From Branchiostoma floridae (taxonomy: Eukaryota > Chordata > Leptocardii > Amphioxiformes > Branchiostomatidae), in assembly GCF_000003815.2 (NCBI RefSeq), contig NC_049993.1:706523-770522 (forward strand): 64,000 bases of DNA. Direction: 5' to 3'. This document shows positions 23,715 through 34,995 of the stretch, piece by piece (positions within the stretch are counted from its first letter, which is position 1; each line of letters starts with the position of its first letter). Both the position numbers and the translations under genes were made by a program. The notes under the pieces are model-generated. The model saw only the letters and a list, made by a program, of their open reading frames with translations, was not told where the DNA came from and made no database searches.

Positions 23715-25495
23715 ACTAGAGTTCGGCGACCTCATACCTCCATGAAAATTTAGAGCTTTCGTAAATTTATAGTATGGTTTATTTCTTCTTCACCACTTTA
23801 CACGGTACAGAATGGCAGGGCCATGGCCCTGAATTGCACTGTCGTGTTACATTTATTAAAATCGAAGACAATTATTAAAAACGATGTTCGTACATCAGCG
23901 AATATTGCACGTTAGCGAATATTGCACATAGTATTTACATATATTACACACAGTTGCTTAACAGTGACAAATTTGGCTAGAAATACAACAAATTTGATGG
24001 CGAAGGTGATGGGTAGTTAGTCAAAGTTCGCTTATAAAACAGATTGTCACATCTAGAGCGCAGATTCAGGTATTTACATGTTCAGCATGCGCACCATGTA
24101 GGGTATAGCACTCGATCTGTATCTTTCCGTTCTACAATGAACAGTGTCGAGTTTGTGTGATGAACGAGTCATCCTGCCACTGATATCCACACGTGAGAGT
24201 GGTAGTAGGTGTCTGTACAGCTTCGACTGTTCAAGTGATTTGGCGAAGTTAACAGCTAATTGTTCACGACGTGACTTGAGTGTAGGTAGGCCCAGCCGAA
24301 TACATGCTTTGGAGTAGGATGTGTAGTTGGTGCCCAAGATGATCCGAAATGCTCGGCGTTGGACGTTCTCGATTTTGTTGCTGAGAGTTGTGGATAGTCC
24401 GGAGTGCCAAACGGGCGACGCATACTCCAGAGTCGGGCGGATATAACAGGTGTAAACCGTAACTAGATCATTTCATGCAATTGACTAAGACATTAACATA
24501 ATTTATGCATGGTGTTGTTCATCATTGACAAACATACACATTTCATAATTATAAAATTCCCATTATTAATCATAAAGCGGTTTTGCAATTTTTACATAAA
24601 TTATACAAATAAGTTCCTCATTACCATATTTGGTATCTGCTTATATTCCACCTATCGTAATTAACATGTGTTACATTTATTGAAGTCCAGTTATTGCAAA
24701 CAATGGAATTATACAATTTCCTCATTAATTATGCAAATTAAGTCCTCAATTGCATAACATGTATATCATTATGAACATCTTTGCCTAAGGTACCCGCATG
24801 CCTAATATGATGCCAATCCGTCAATCCCTTCTGCAGTTATCCTCTTTGGAGTGTCTTGACAAAAACGCCCCTGCAGTTCCACAATTAAATGTTAGGGGAC
24901 TGAAACTTGCCCCACTTTGTCATGACGTTAAAAGCCATCTACCACCTAAATGTCACGACAATATCTCATCTGAGACGAGAGATACATTGAAAAAACTGCT
25001 ATGATAGAATATTCTCATTAATTATGCAAATGTACTCCAATTTTGCATAATTAGTATTTTATCTTGTACAACATTGTCTAAGGTACCTACATACGAAAAA
25101 TCATGAAAATCCGTTGTTCCCTTCTTGAGTTATCGTCTTCAGAAGTTTTTGACAAAAATGCCACTGCTATCCCAAAACTAGACGCTAGGGGGCCCAAACT
25201 TATGTCATTTCTTTCTGAGCATAAGAGCTATCTAATATTAAAAAATCGTGACCATAGCATGTTCAGAACACCAAGATAGCAAAACCGGAAGTTGCGCTGC
25301 AGTACCAAGGGGAGCTGCTAGGAGGCCCAAAATCTAATCATTTCCAGCTTTCATCACACTCTACCAACACACCAAGTATGAAACCAATCCACCCAGCCGT
25401 TCTTGAGTTATCTTGTTTACACACACACACACACACAGACACACAGACAAACGCGGGGTAAAATATAACCTCCATGACATTTCATGGAGGTAACT
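23715..25495. repeat. Composite dispersed repeat, copy A, interrupted by a LINE fragment
   Basis: Starts ACTAGAGTTCGGCGACCTCA and ends at the hairpin ACCTCCATGA/TCATGGAGGT (25470-25493). The interior is made of related modules of about 280 bp (24720-25000, 25010-25270), each with TTATGCAAAT, CTAAGGTACC, a CCCTGC..CC block and GCTAGGGGGCCCAAA. A CA repeat precedes the end. It is split at 23771-24465 by a LINE. Confidence 0.8.
23771..24465 (-). mobile_element. 5'-truncated LINE fragment inside repeat copy A
   Basis: On the minus strand the frame runs from about 24460 to 24074: YTCYIRPTLEYASPVWHSGL, then IENVQRRAFRIILG, LGLPTLKSRREQLA and a stop after YMVRMLNM. This is the C-terminal end of a CR1-group reverse transcriptase, followed by a 3' UTR to 23771. 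Compared with repeat copy B, the insert joins GCTTTCGT to TTTCATGCAATTG, so both junctions are visible. Domains upstream of the RT thumb are missing. Confidence 0.85.
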
Positions 25496-27097
25496 AGAGT
25501 TCGGCGACCTCATACCTCCATGAAAATTTAGAGCTTTCGTCAATTTCATGCAATTGACTAACACATTAACATAATTTATGCTTGGTGTTGTTCATCATTG
25601 ACTAACGTACACATGTCACAATTATAAAATTCCCATCATTAATCATAAAGCGGTTTTGCAATTTTTACTTAAATTATGCAAATAAGTTCCTCATTACCAT
25701 ATTTGGTATCTGCTTATATTCCACTTAAGATAATTTTTTTTTTTTTTTTTTTACTCAATGGTCACCACGTAACAAGGCCTGAAGGCCACTCAAGGTTACG
25801 GGTTACATGATTAGAACTGTAACAGCAACTCTTCGCCCTAGGTCAGAAACATCATGATTGAGACCAGCCCAATTGCTCACTATGAGTGAGGACTAACTGA
25901 CCCAATAGGCGAAGCAGGGGTTACGAGGGCTGCTCGGGAGATTCCCTACCCCTATTTTAGCCGGAATGGTTTGATCCGCTCATGTTCGCACATGTGGCGG
26001 GTTCTTTTAACGTGCATGGGGTGTGGCTCTCCCCATACACGGGACCTCCATTTAACGTCCTATCCGAGGGACGGCCCTAGCCGAAGCAAGGTGAGGAAAG
26101 TCGTGTAAAGTGCCTTTCCCAAGGACACAAGACCGGTGACACCACAAGCGGATTCGAACCCAGGACCTCTTGGGCTTGAGACCAACGCGCTGACGATCGT
26201 GCCACGCGGCCCCACACCAATTAACATGTGTTACATTTGTTGAAGTCCAGTTATTGAAATCAATTAAATTATACAATTTCCTCATTAATTATGCAAATTA
26301 AGCTCTCATTTGCATAACATGTATATCATTATGAACATCTTTGCCTAAGGTACCTGCATGCCAAATATCATGCCAATCCGTCAATCCTTTCTGCAGTTAT
26401 CCTCTTTGGAATGTCTTGACAAAAACGCCCCTGCAGTTCCCAAATTAAATGTTAGGGGGCTGAAACTTGCACCACTTTGTCATGACAATAAAAGCTATCT
26501 ACCACCAAAATGTCAAAACCATAGCACGTCTGAAACAAGAGATACATTGAAAAAACTGCTATGATAGAATATTCTCATTAATTATGCAAATGTGCTCCTA
26601 TTTTGCATAATTGGTATTTTATCTTGTACAACATTGTCTAAGGTACCTACATACCAAAAATCATGAAAATCCGTTGTTCCCTTCTTGAGTTATCCTCTTC
26701 AGAAGTTTTTGACAAAAATGCCCCTGCTATCCCAAAACTAGACGCTAGGGGGCCCAAACTTATGCCATTTCTTCCTGAAAACAAGAGCTATCTAACACTA
26801 AAAAAATCGTGACCATAGCATGTTCAGAACACCGAGATAGCAAAACCGGAAGTTGCGTTGCAGTACCAAGGGGAGCCGCTAGGGGGCCCAAAATCTAATC
26901 ATTTCCAGCTTTCATCACACCCCACCTACACACCAAGTATGAAACCAATCCACCCAACCGTTCTTGAGTTATCTTGTTTACACACACACACACACACACA
27001 GACACACAGACAAACGCGGGGTAAAATATAACCTCCATTCCATTACATTTCATGGAGGTAAATATAACCTCCATTCCATTACATTTCATGGAGGTAA
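25496..27097. repeat. Composite dispersed repeat, copy B, interrupted by a SINE
   Basis: Starts directly where copy A ends (GGTAACTAGAGTTCGGCGAC). It has the same modules at 26280-26560 and 26570-26830, a CA microsatellite at 26980-27000, and the terminal hairpin ACCTCCATTC...CATGGAGGT, duplicated in tandem at 27029-27097. It is split by the SINE at 25734-26217. Confidence 0.8.
25734..26217 (-). mobile_element. tRNA-derived SINE with LINE-like 3' tail
   Basis: Read on the minus strand: a tRNA-like head with A box (GTGGCACGATCGTCAGCGCG) and B box GGTTCGAATCC, a body of about 300 bp, and a poly(A) tail (T run at 25734-25752). The last 60 bp (GTAACCCGTAACCTTGAGTG...TTGTTACGTGGTGACC) closely match the 3' end of the LINE at 51930-52010. 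A body segment (25838-25955) matches 55310-55470, upstream of that LINE's ORF. Head and tail are both present, so the copy is complete or nearly so. Confidence 0.88.
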
Positions 27098-27099
27098 AA

Positions 27100-27740
27100 A
27101 CTACAATGCATATTAATTGTCGTTCGAAGTTTAAGATGAATGTTAGGAATAGCTGTCGTTGTAATGGCTAGGTATAGGTGTGATGGTTTTGTTTTTAATT
27201 CAGCTTTAGTTTCTCAGGCATCCTTTTCCCTACATATTATCAACTTTTTGATGCTGGCAAAGACATCCCTTGTCTCTGATGTTGACTGTCCTTGCATTGA
27301 CAGTACATATATGTATGAATGAATGAAATTAATATTAATTGCACGACAATTGTACACTGTAGAATGTACGGCAGCAACTATTACACAGAGTACGAAATAA
27401 AGGTATAGGGTAAAACTTTTAAAACATCCTAATTACTATAATAACAATAATTAGGGTCGCCTCTTGGTCGACTGAGAGCCAGCAGTCCTGAGAGCTATCG
27501 CATGAGGGCATGTGTCAGGAGATCCAGAGAAAACGTCATAGCATAGATCGGAACCAGAATGATTTCAGAGACATTTCCAAGGCCTTGACAGGACGCAGCT
27601 TCAGCAAGACATTGGTTCAATTCCGATCGAAGATCAATAATCTGACGCAGAAGTTCAAGATTGTGCATGATCAGCGGGTCAGAGGTCGCATTACCATGCA
27701 TTTTTGCTGTCGGATTTGTAGGCCAAAACGGATAGAACCA
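27100..27740. other. Non-coding, nothing recognised
   Basis: Short AT-rich stretch between repeat copy B and the next module-like fragment (27741-27860, which contains GACGCCAGGGGGCCCACA). Open frames are under 85 codons and unremarkable. Confidence 0.35.
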
Positions 27741-27889
27741 TTTTTTGCATCATAATGCTATCTACATACCAAAAACGGTATGTCCTTCTTTACAAACTGG
27801 CCCCTGAATTTCCAAAACATGACGCCAGGGGGCCCACAGCTATACCACTTACTCAGCCTCAACAGCTTTCAAGCACAAACATTACTGCT

Positions 27890-29240
27890 AAAGGGTCTTG
27901 GAAAGGGGGCCACCCATTTCATATGTTGTAAAGGGTCATGCAAGGGAGGGATTATCCATGTTACTAGGGGCCAAGGGTGTAGAAAGAGGGCCACCGTTCA
28001 TTTCACCAGGGGCTGTTTTACATTAAAGGATGTGGGATCCATTTCAACAACATTTCCATATGTCAGCAATACCACAGGTAGAGTTTTTGGACTAGTCTAT
28101 TTCACCTTTCTACCTGTTTGGAATTGTCTATTCTTGCACGCAAACTTTTTAAGATTCATTTTTGGGCAAAAGTGTGTTTAGTTGATGTCATTTTTAAGCA
28201 CAAGTGTTCCATGAGGCTATTCCAAGGGGTTAAGGGTATGGGGAGAAAAGGCCATTTCATTGAGGGTCAGGCAAGGGATGTACCATTTGTTTCACAAGGG
28301 GTTGAGGGTGTGAGGAGAAGGGGCCATCCAGTTCACAAGGGGTTAAGAGTGCGGGGAGAAGAGTCCATTTCACTCAGGGTCAGGCAAGGGATGCACCATT
28401 TGTTTCACGAGGGGCAAAGGGCGTTGGGAGAAGGGGTCATCCATTTCACAAGAGGTTAAGGGTGTGGGGAGAAGAGATCATTTCACTCAGGGCTCAGGGT
28501 CAGGCGAGGGAGGGGCCATCCGTTTCACAAGGGGCAAGGGAGGGGCCATTTGATTCACAAGGGGCAAAGGGCTTGGGGAGAAGGGGCCATCCATTTCATA
28601 AGGGGTTCAGGGTGTGGGGAGAAGAGACCATTTCACTCAGGGTCGGGCAAGGGATGCACCATTTGTTTCACAAGTGGCAAAGGGCGTGGGGAGAAGGGGT
28701 CATCCATTTCACAACGGGTTAAGGGTGTGGGGAGAAGAGACCATTTCACTCAGGGTCGGGCAAGGGATGCACCATTTGTTTCACAAGGGGCAAAGGGCGT
28801 GGGGAGAAGGGGCCATCCATTTCACAAGGGGTTAAGGGTGTGGGGAGAAGAGATCATTTCACTCAGGGTCAGGCAAGGGATGAACCATTTGTTTCACAAG
28901 AAGCAAAGGGTGTGGGGAGAAGGGGCCATCCATTTCACATGGGGTTAAGGGTATGGGGAGAAGGGATCATTTCATTCAGGGTCGGGCAAGGGATGAACCA
29001 TTTGTTTCACAAGGGGTTATGGGTGTGGGGAGAAGGGGCCATCCATTTCACAAGGGGCAAAGGGTGTGGGGAGAAGGGGCCATACATTTCACAAGGGGTT
29101 GAGGGTGTGGGAAGAAGAGACCATTTCACTCAGGGTCAAGCGAGGGGTGCACCATTAGTTTCACAGGGGGTAAAGGGTGTGAGGGGGACGTCCATTTGGC
29201 GTCTGGTTAAGGGTGTGGGACGAGAGAACCAATCCATTTC
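27890..29240. repeat. Higher-order minisatellite: 113-bp unit built of three related monomers
   Basis: Unit starts at 28608, 28721, 28834 and 28947 are exactly 113 bp apart. Each unit is three related monomers of 37, 35 and 41 bp that end in TTTCAC: an AAGGGTGTGGGGAGAAGAG type, a TCAGGGTCAGGCAAGGGATG type and a CAAAGGGCGTGGGGAGAAGG type. Irregular units flank this core (28200-28607 and 29060-29240), and degenerate monomers extend left to about 27890. The long plus-strand open frames are by-products of stop-poor repeats. Confidence 0.9.
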
Positions 29241-29684
29241 GTTTCAAGTCTAGTTTAAAACAAACACTACACATCTGATTCAACATATTTGCTTAATAGC
29301 ATTTATTGGCAAAATTGATGAATGCAAAGTATAAACATTTCAAAACCACACTAGAAAGGTTCCCGACTACCACTGACCACGACATAAAACAGAAATATAA
29401 AACATAAAACAGGTGCAAAAGGAGCCTCCATTCACAAAATGTCCTGACCACCTACTGGCTACAAAACTCAGCATGTCAACAAAACCCACTCAAGCACCTT
29501 AACACCAACCAAGAAGTTGTGATCAGTCCTTCCAACAATACCCTCAGGACGTACAGAGGGTATCGTTCGGTCGGTTAAAGCAATGATTGCAATCTCACAA
29601 CTCATTTACTTTCTATCATGGCTAATGGCACGTTAGTGCGACCATATCTGCAGCATGTTGCCATCTAACGCATTCCAAGACACA
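29241..29684. other. Non-coding flank, duplicated near 36.85-37.15 kb
   Basis: The block CACTGACCACGACATAAAAC, GGAGCCTCCATTCAC and GCATGTCAACAAA is shared with 36846-37150, showing that this flank belongs to the same duplication as the exon at 29685-29887. Confidence 0.6.
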
Positions 29685-29887
29685 TTAGAACAATTCCCTG
29701 TCCTCTTGCAAGGCGTACACACGAGCACCGATCGTTCTGGACGTCACCGTGGAGATCAGCATCGGACACCCTCTCACCGGGATAGGTCCCACCATGAACA
29801 TTGTGGCCGTAGTTGATCCGGGCTTGATGGCATCAATAAGATCCTGGAAGCTGCTGAGAGATGACTCTCCTTCCCAACTTGTTTCAA
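29685..29887 (-). CDS. Possible terminal coding exon of an unrecognised minus-strand gene
   Basis: On the minus strand CTTTCTTGCAG is followed by a frame (after 2 nt, TT) of 66 codons to TAA at 29687-29685. It reads ETSWEGESSLSSFQDLIDAI, then KPGSTTATMFMVGPIPVRG and ends YALQEDRELF. It looks like real protein: mixed composition and no repeats. A decayed duplicate lies at 37480-37640. Its entry phase needs one preceding base, so it does not join directly to the exon at 33401-33616, which ends in phase 0. It could belong to that gene through a missing exon, or to another gene. I do not recognise the family. Confidence 0.45.
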
Positions 29888-30344
29888 CTGCAAGAAAGTG
29901 AAATTACAATTAACTAGAGTTCCTCGAACACACATCTTCGCCAAATAAACATTTTTTATCGAAGGTCGTTGTTTTTTAATGATTAATGTATGTAATTATG
30001 GCTATAATGGGCCGGCTAAGCACCAAATACAGCTTAATACGAGATGTTAATATAGCAAAGCTGGATGTAAGGTCTTTAGTTAGGCTAGGTTAGGCTACCT
30101 GGTCTTTAGTTTTATATAAGATTTCACTCTACAAAATGTACATTGCAGTCTTTTCGTAAAAAAGAAATAATAAACAAACTTTGAGTGACTGGCCTATATA
30201 TTAGATAAAAGGTCATCTAATGGTTATCTAAGGGTCATACTTAAGGATTGTTACGGCCCTGCCTTGGTGAATGTTTGTGTCCATCTCATGAAAATAATAA
30301 GTAAAGTTTTGCAATCGCGAGTTAAGTCAGAGGTATTTTACACA

Positions 30345-30890
30345 GTCGCTGTAAAAACTTTATAAAACACAGTGATAGCAAAAATACGTGTTCAGAAGAC
30401 TGTGTCTTTAGAATGACAAAGTTATAGAAAAGCGCAGTAAAAACATAAAACAGAGCAATAGCAAAAAAACGTGTTCACAAGACTGTGTCATTAAAAATGA
30501 CACTATAGAAAAGCGCTGTAAAAACATGATAAAACAGAGTAATAGCGAAATATCGTGTTCAGTCTTTAGAATGACACACTTCTAGAAAAGCGCTGTAAAA
30601 ACGTTTTAAAACAGAGTACATGTAATAGCAAAAAAACGTGTTCAGAAGACTGTGTCATTAGAATGACACACTTATAGAAAAGCGCTGTAAAAAATTTATA
30701 AAACAGAGTAATAATTTAGCAAAAATACGTGTTTAGAAGACTGTGTCATTAAAATGACACACTTATAGAAAAGCGCTGTAAAAACTATATAAAACATAGT
30801 AATAGCAAAAATACGTGATTAGAGGACTGTCTGTGTCATTAAAATGACACACTTATATAAAAGCGCTGTAAGAACGTTATAATGTAAAGC
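30345..30890. repeat. Tandem satellite of about 80-95 bp, ~7 units, with conserved palindrome
   Basis: Units start AAAAGCGCTGTAAAAAC and contain AAAACAGAGTAATAGCAAAA, ACGTGTTCAGAAGACTGTG and the palindrome GTGTCATTNNAATGACAC. Unit lengths vary because of small deletions in the spacer between the palindrome and the GCGCTGT block. Confidence 0.9.
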
Positions 30891-31729
30891 TATAACGCTT
30901 GTTTATGTTTTAGTTTGTGCCGGCTTCCAATAACTATGGATTTGATCTTGCCAACATTGAGCTCAGACATTAATATGAGTTCGTGAGAGGGGACCTCAGA
31001 ACTTGGCAGATTTGCCGTGTGGGCTGAGACGATATCTTGAAAAACGTTCGGCAAGCCCAAACATACTATCGTCAAGAGTCCCTTTACAATCTTAATTTCA
31101 CTGAGGCATGGGTACATATCTAGACTACTAGTATATTCATAAGCCTTACTTAGATCCTCCTCTACAACCTAGCACAAGTATATGATATTGTCGTAATCTG
31201 TTGCACGGAAACCCCCATGCAGTGCGAAATCGAGGCCAAAATCAGGCAAAAACAGCCAGTTTGAAGGCCAACTTTGACTCTTCAAATCTCATGCCGAAAT
31301 AGTATTTGAATCATTAAGCGTACTGTAGGCGATCGAACAACACATGAGGATTACGTTGGCACCTTTGACAGCCTGATTTGGCCCACTGCGATGTTTAAAT
31401 CTTTTTTTATGTGACCATGTCTTATGCCTCAAACGGGCGGGCGTGTAACACCCTGCCATGGCATGACGATTAGTTCTGCTCTACCTTTGATTTGTCTGTG
31501 CTATTCCTGAGACTGAGGGCAGGGGGTTAATTTGGTGTGACTGGCCCTTGTCAGGGAAAGGAGATCAGGCTTCTGCTTCTGTCTGAAGGGCTTGAATGAT
31601 AAATGATGATTAATGGTCCACACATTAGTGCTGGACTAGGGTGACAATGGTGCCAGTGTCATATTGCACTGCACACCACTTTTGTAAGGGATGTGCTTCT
31701 CTCCATGATAAGAATCCCAAAGTAATTAT
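30891..31729. other. Non-coding, nothing recognised
   Basis: No exon with both splice sites and family resemblance found on either strand. Confidence 0.3.
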
Positions 31730-32130
31730 ATTAAGTAGATCGCGATTTACATAATTAGCATCTCATTATGTTGATAATCACCCTAAGTACCTACCCACCA
31801 AAAGCAAAGAATATCCATCAATCCCCTCTGCAGTTATCCTTCTTAAAAGTTACAAACTATAAGACCCACTGCAGTTCCAAACAAGCTGCTAGGGGGCCCA
31901 ACATTACACCATTCACTCCTAGTCCCAACAGCTATCCACCACTTAAAAATCATGAACATGGCACTTCTGGAAAATTTAGGCGCAAGCTTTGACGCTCACT
32001 TGCAGTACCAAAACAAGTCGCTAGGAGGCCCATTATCGAACTTGACCTTCCTTTCTGTGTCCCCTACCTATCAACAAAATATCATTAGCATCCATGTAGA
32101 ACATCTCGAGTTATCGTGTTAACAGACAAA
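31730..32130. repeat. Composite dispersed repeat, copy C (partial)
   Basis: Contains module marks of the 22.9-27.1 kb family (CCCCTCTGCAGTTATCCTTC, GCTGCTAGGGGGCCCAACAT, AGCTATCCACCACTT) but lacks the start and the terminal hairpin. Confidence 0.65.
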
Positions 32131-32837
32131 CGCAATTACATATAAAGCCAGCTACAGCACCATAGGTAAAAGCTAGCTAAACCATTCTCGCACATGACAA
32201 TCCTTTACACAACCGCTACACACCTGCCAAATATTGTAGAAATCGCCCAGCTGCATTTTGAGTTATGCTTCTCGACACAAACCTCGAAAAAATACAAAGC
32301 TCGCTGCTGTGCCGTAGGAAAACGCCAGGTAAACCATTTTCAAACTAGGCATGCCTTTCGACAACCGCTACACACCTACAAAAAATCAAAAAGTTCCATC
32401 CACAATTTCTCGACTTATATGCTGTTGACCTACATACAGACCCAAGTAAGCAATCTTATAATCTTCTGGCGAAGATAATTATGACGAGCTACACAACCAT
32501 CCTTTTGCTGTTTTCTAATCAAACAATTTGGTAAAAAGGAAGCCTTATGCCCTGCAAATAGTGGAAGAGATAACAGAAATCATGAAAAAGAAGTTAGTAG
32601 AATACCGTAATGCCTGTCACGCACAAGTTCAATGCAATCTGGCCGAATTGTTGGTTACTGATCTTAACTGGTCGAAGTTGGTATGGACTATTCAACATCA
32701 GTGACATTGGTCTAAATCTAATAAATTCGGTACGTAGTACAATTACAAATCTGGATGTATTGGCATGATCACAGAAACTTTATTGTAATGAAAGCCAGCT
32801 ATTGTCACTTAAAGCTAGCTTTCACACAATACAATAC

Positions 32838-33067
32838 CTTGCAAATGTCCGGGAAAGGTCCCATGTCCATCAAGACATCTAAACATGAAGTCAAGGAATG
32901 TCTTCTGAAGAAGCTGATGAAGACTTCCAAGGAAACCCACAACGAGAGGAGGCATCAAGACGCCTTCCGCGAGGACCACTGTTTCTCCGGATGTTGTGAA
33001 GCGCATTCGTGACTGTGACGCCTGGCACCTCCTCTGCCCACCTTTCCCTTAGCACGTCCAGACATTG
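32838..33067 (-). pseudogene. Frame-broken tandem copy of the exon at 33401-33616
   Basis: Same acceptor and first 50 or so codons as 33401-33616, then net +14 nt (a 16-nt insertion near 32880 and two 1-nt losses) that puts a stop after SEDIP. Either this copy is dead or the 16-nt segment marks an older form. Confidence 0.6.
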
Positions 33068-33400
33068 CTGTAGAAAATACGATAAAAGAAACAGACATGC
33101 ATCAGAAGCATTACCACTGATGTAACAAATACTAAACGTCTTTGCCCAGGTAGAAGTAAGATCAGTGATAGAAAAGAATTACAAGTCAGAGAAGTGAGAA
33201 AAAAACAACTTTGTGCTTAACATTGTACAAGACCATAAATTAAACTGTAAAATTACACTTGCCAACGCAAAGGAATTTATTGACATTCTGTAGTACAATA
33301 CAAATCTGGATGTATTGGCATGATCACAGTACCTTTATTGTAATGAATGCTACCAACACAGCTATTGTCACTTAAAGCTAGCTTTCACACTATACAATAC

Positions 33401-33616
33401 CTTGTCAAATGTCTGGGAAAGGTCCCATGTCCATGAAGTCAAGGAAATTTCTTCTGTAGAAGCTGCTGAAGACTTCCAAGGTAACACACAACGAGAGGAG
33501 GCATCAAGACGCCTTCCGCGAGGACCACTGTTTCTCCGGATGTTGTGAAGCGCATTCGTGACTGTGACGCCTGGCACCTCCTCTGCCCACCTTTCCCTTA
33601 GCACGTCCAGACATTG
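33401..33616 (-). CDS. Exon with a possible death-domain C-terminal half (72 codons)
   Basis: Minus-strand exon: a pyrimidine-rich acceptor ending TTTTCTACAG, 216 bp open in phase 0 and donor AAG|GTATTG. It starts QCLDVLRERWAEEVPGVTVT then NALHNIRRNSGP. The pattern L..L..W....PG.TV..AL..IRRN resembles the last two helices of death domains. Death-fold proteins are strongly expanded in amphioxus (established knowledge). Only half a domain is visible; earlier helices would lie in an upstream exon to the right that I could not find, possibly in the gap at 35 kb. The family assignment is tentative; the exon itself is better supported, because the frame survives in this copy only. Confidence 0.45.
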
Positions 33617-33951
33617 CTGTAGAAAATACGATAAAAGAAACAGACATGCATCAGAAGCATTACAACTGATGTAACAAATACTAAACGTCTTTGCCCAGAT
33701 AGAAGTCAGATCAGCGATAGAAAAGAATTACAAGTCAGAGAAGTGAGAGAAAAAAACAACTTTGTGCTTAACATTGTACAAGACCATAAATTAAACTGTA
33801 AACTTACACTTGCCAACACAAAGGAATTTATTGACATTCTGTAGTATAATGCAAATCTGGATATATTGGCATGATCACAGTACCTTCATTGTAATGAATG
33901 CTACCAACACAGCCATTGTCACTGAAAGCTAGCTTTCACACAATACAATAC

Positions 33952-34095
33952 CTTGTCAAATGTCTGGGAAAGGTCCCATGTCCATGAAGACATCTAAACA
34001 TGAAGTTAAGGAATGTCTTCTGAAGAAGCTGATGAAGACTTCCAAGGAAACCCACGAGAGGAGGCACCAAGACGCCTTCCACGAGGACCACTGTC
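33952..34095 (-). pseudogene. Truncated third copy of the same exon
   Basis: Keeps the donor-side part and the 16-nt insertion seen in the first copy. It is cut off before the acceptor half, where sequence similar to 37242 onward takes over (CACTGTCACAATCCGTAC). Confidence 0.6.
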
Positions 34096-34646
34096 ACAAT
34101 CCGTACACATTACTGTGATATCAGAAAAAGACATATATTAGCCGCCTTACTACCACTGTAACAAATACAAAAGACTCAAAGCCTACTTTTGGAGCATTGA
34201 ATTGAAAATATTGATCAACCCAAATTCTAACTTCGAATTCCTAAACATGTTGTGACAGAAATTCTACTATCTTTCTTATACTTAGATGTCAAGAATATGT
34301 TGTATACTTTGATATCTTAACTTACGCCAACCTATGGAAATATTTGGGTGCACCGATGCACCCACAGAAAAAAAATGGGTGCACATCTCCAATTCTGGGT
34401 GCACATGGGTGCACATTCACCCAATTTTTCGAGGCCTTCCAAGAAGGTTAAACCTCTTTCCTTAAACTTGCCAACACAAATGAAAACTCAATTATTGACA
34501 AAGAATGTTGTTCTATAGATAAAAACTGTTTTCACACAATACAACCTTGTCATATGTGCAGGAAAATCCCTTTCGTTCATGTTCGGCAACTTCCTTCACC
34601 AGTCCTTGGCAGCTTTCCCACGTCCAGGCATGTCTTCCTACGCTGC

Positions 34647-34995
34647 AGGGGAGGGAGTTGTTTTCCGGAGCTGCGCAGAAAGTGCCCAGTGCCTACCCTT
34701 AGCCTGTTTCTTTTAGATAATTTTTTTCCCTGGGCAAATTTCGATCACAAAGGTCTATATTTCTGCAAGAGTGACTGAAGCATGTATATTTTTAAAATCT
34801 TGCCAAAAATTGTGACCTTTGGCATGCTTTGACCTATGAGTGACCTTCATATTCGAGACTGGCACATGGACTGATCCATTAGGGGAGGGGGTGCAATCCT
34901 GACATCATGACAATCATCTGGCTGTAGCTCGTTAAAATGCCGGAAGTGAACTCGGGTTTTTTGACCAAAACAAACCTAACAAATCCAGCTTTGCA
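34647..34995. repeat. Near-identical duplicate, left copy, ends at the assembly gap
   Basis: Matches 36002-36351 almost base for base (a few differences, e.g. GGAAGTGAACTC versus GGAGTTGAACTC). It stops exactly at the first N. Confidence 0.95.

Larger units (their letters stand above)
32735..34095. repeat. Tandem triplication of a ~553-bp exon-containing unit
   Basis: Unit starts (GTAGTACAATTACAAATCTGG and variants) lie at 32735, 33290 and 33841, so periods are 555 and 551 bp. Each unit carries a minus-strand exon copy (32838-33067, 33401-33616, and a truncated one at about 33952-34095). The third unit stops abruptly at the junction with sequence resembling 37242-37280. Confidence 0.9.

Noticed and set aside
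28118-29253. Several plus-strand frames of 73-137 codons
   Set aside because: By-products of the stop-poor 113-bp repeat; the same peptide recurs in rotating frames.
33030-33067. Minus-strand ATGTCTGGACGTGCTAAGGG resembling a histone H4/H2A start
   Set aside because: Similarity ends after about 16 codons; the frame compatible with the splice acceptor reads differently, and no histone core follows.
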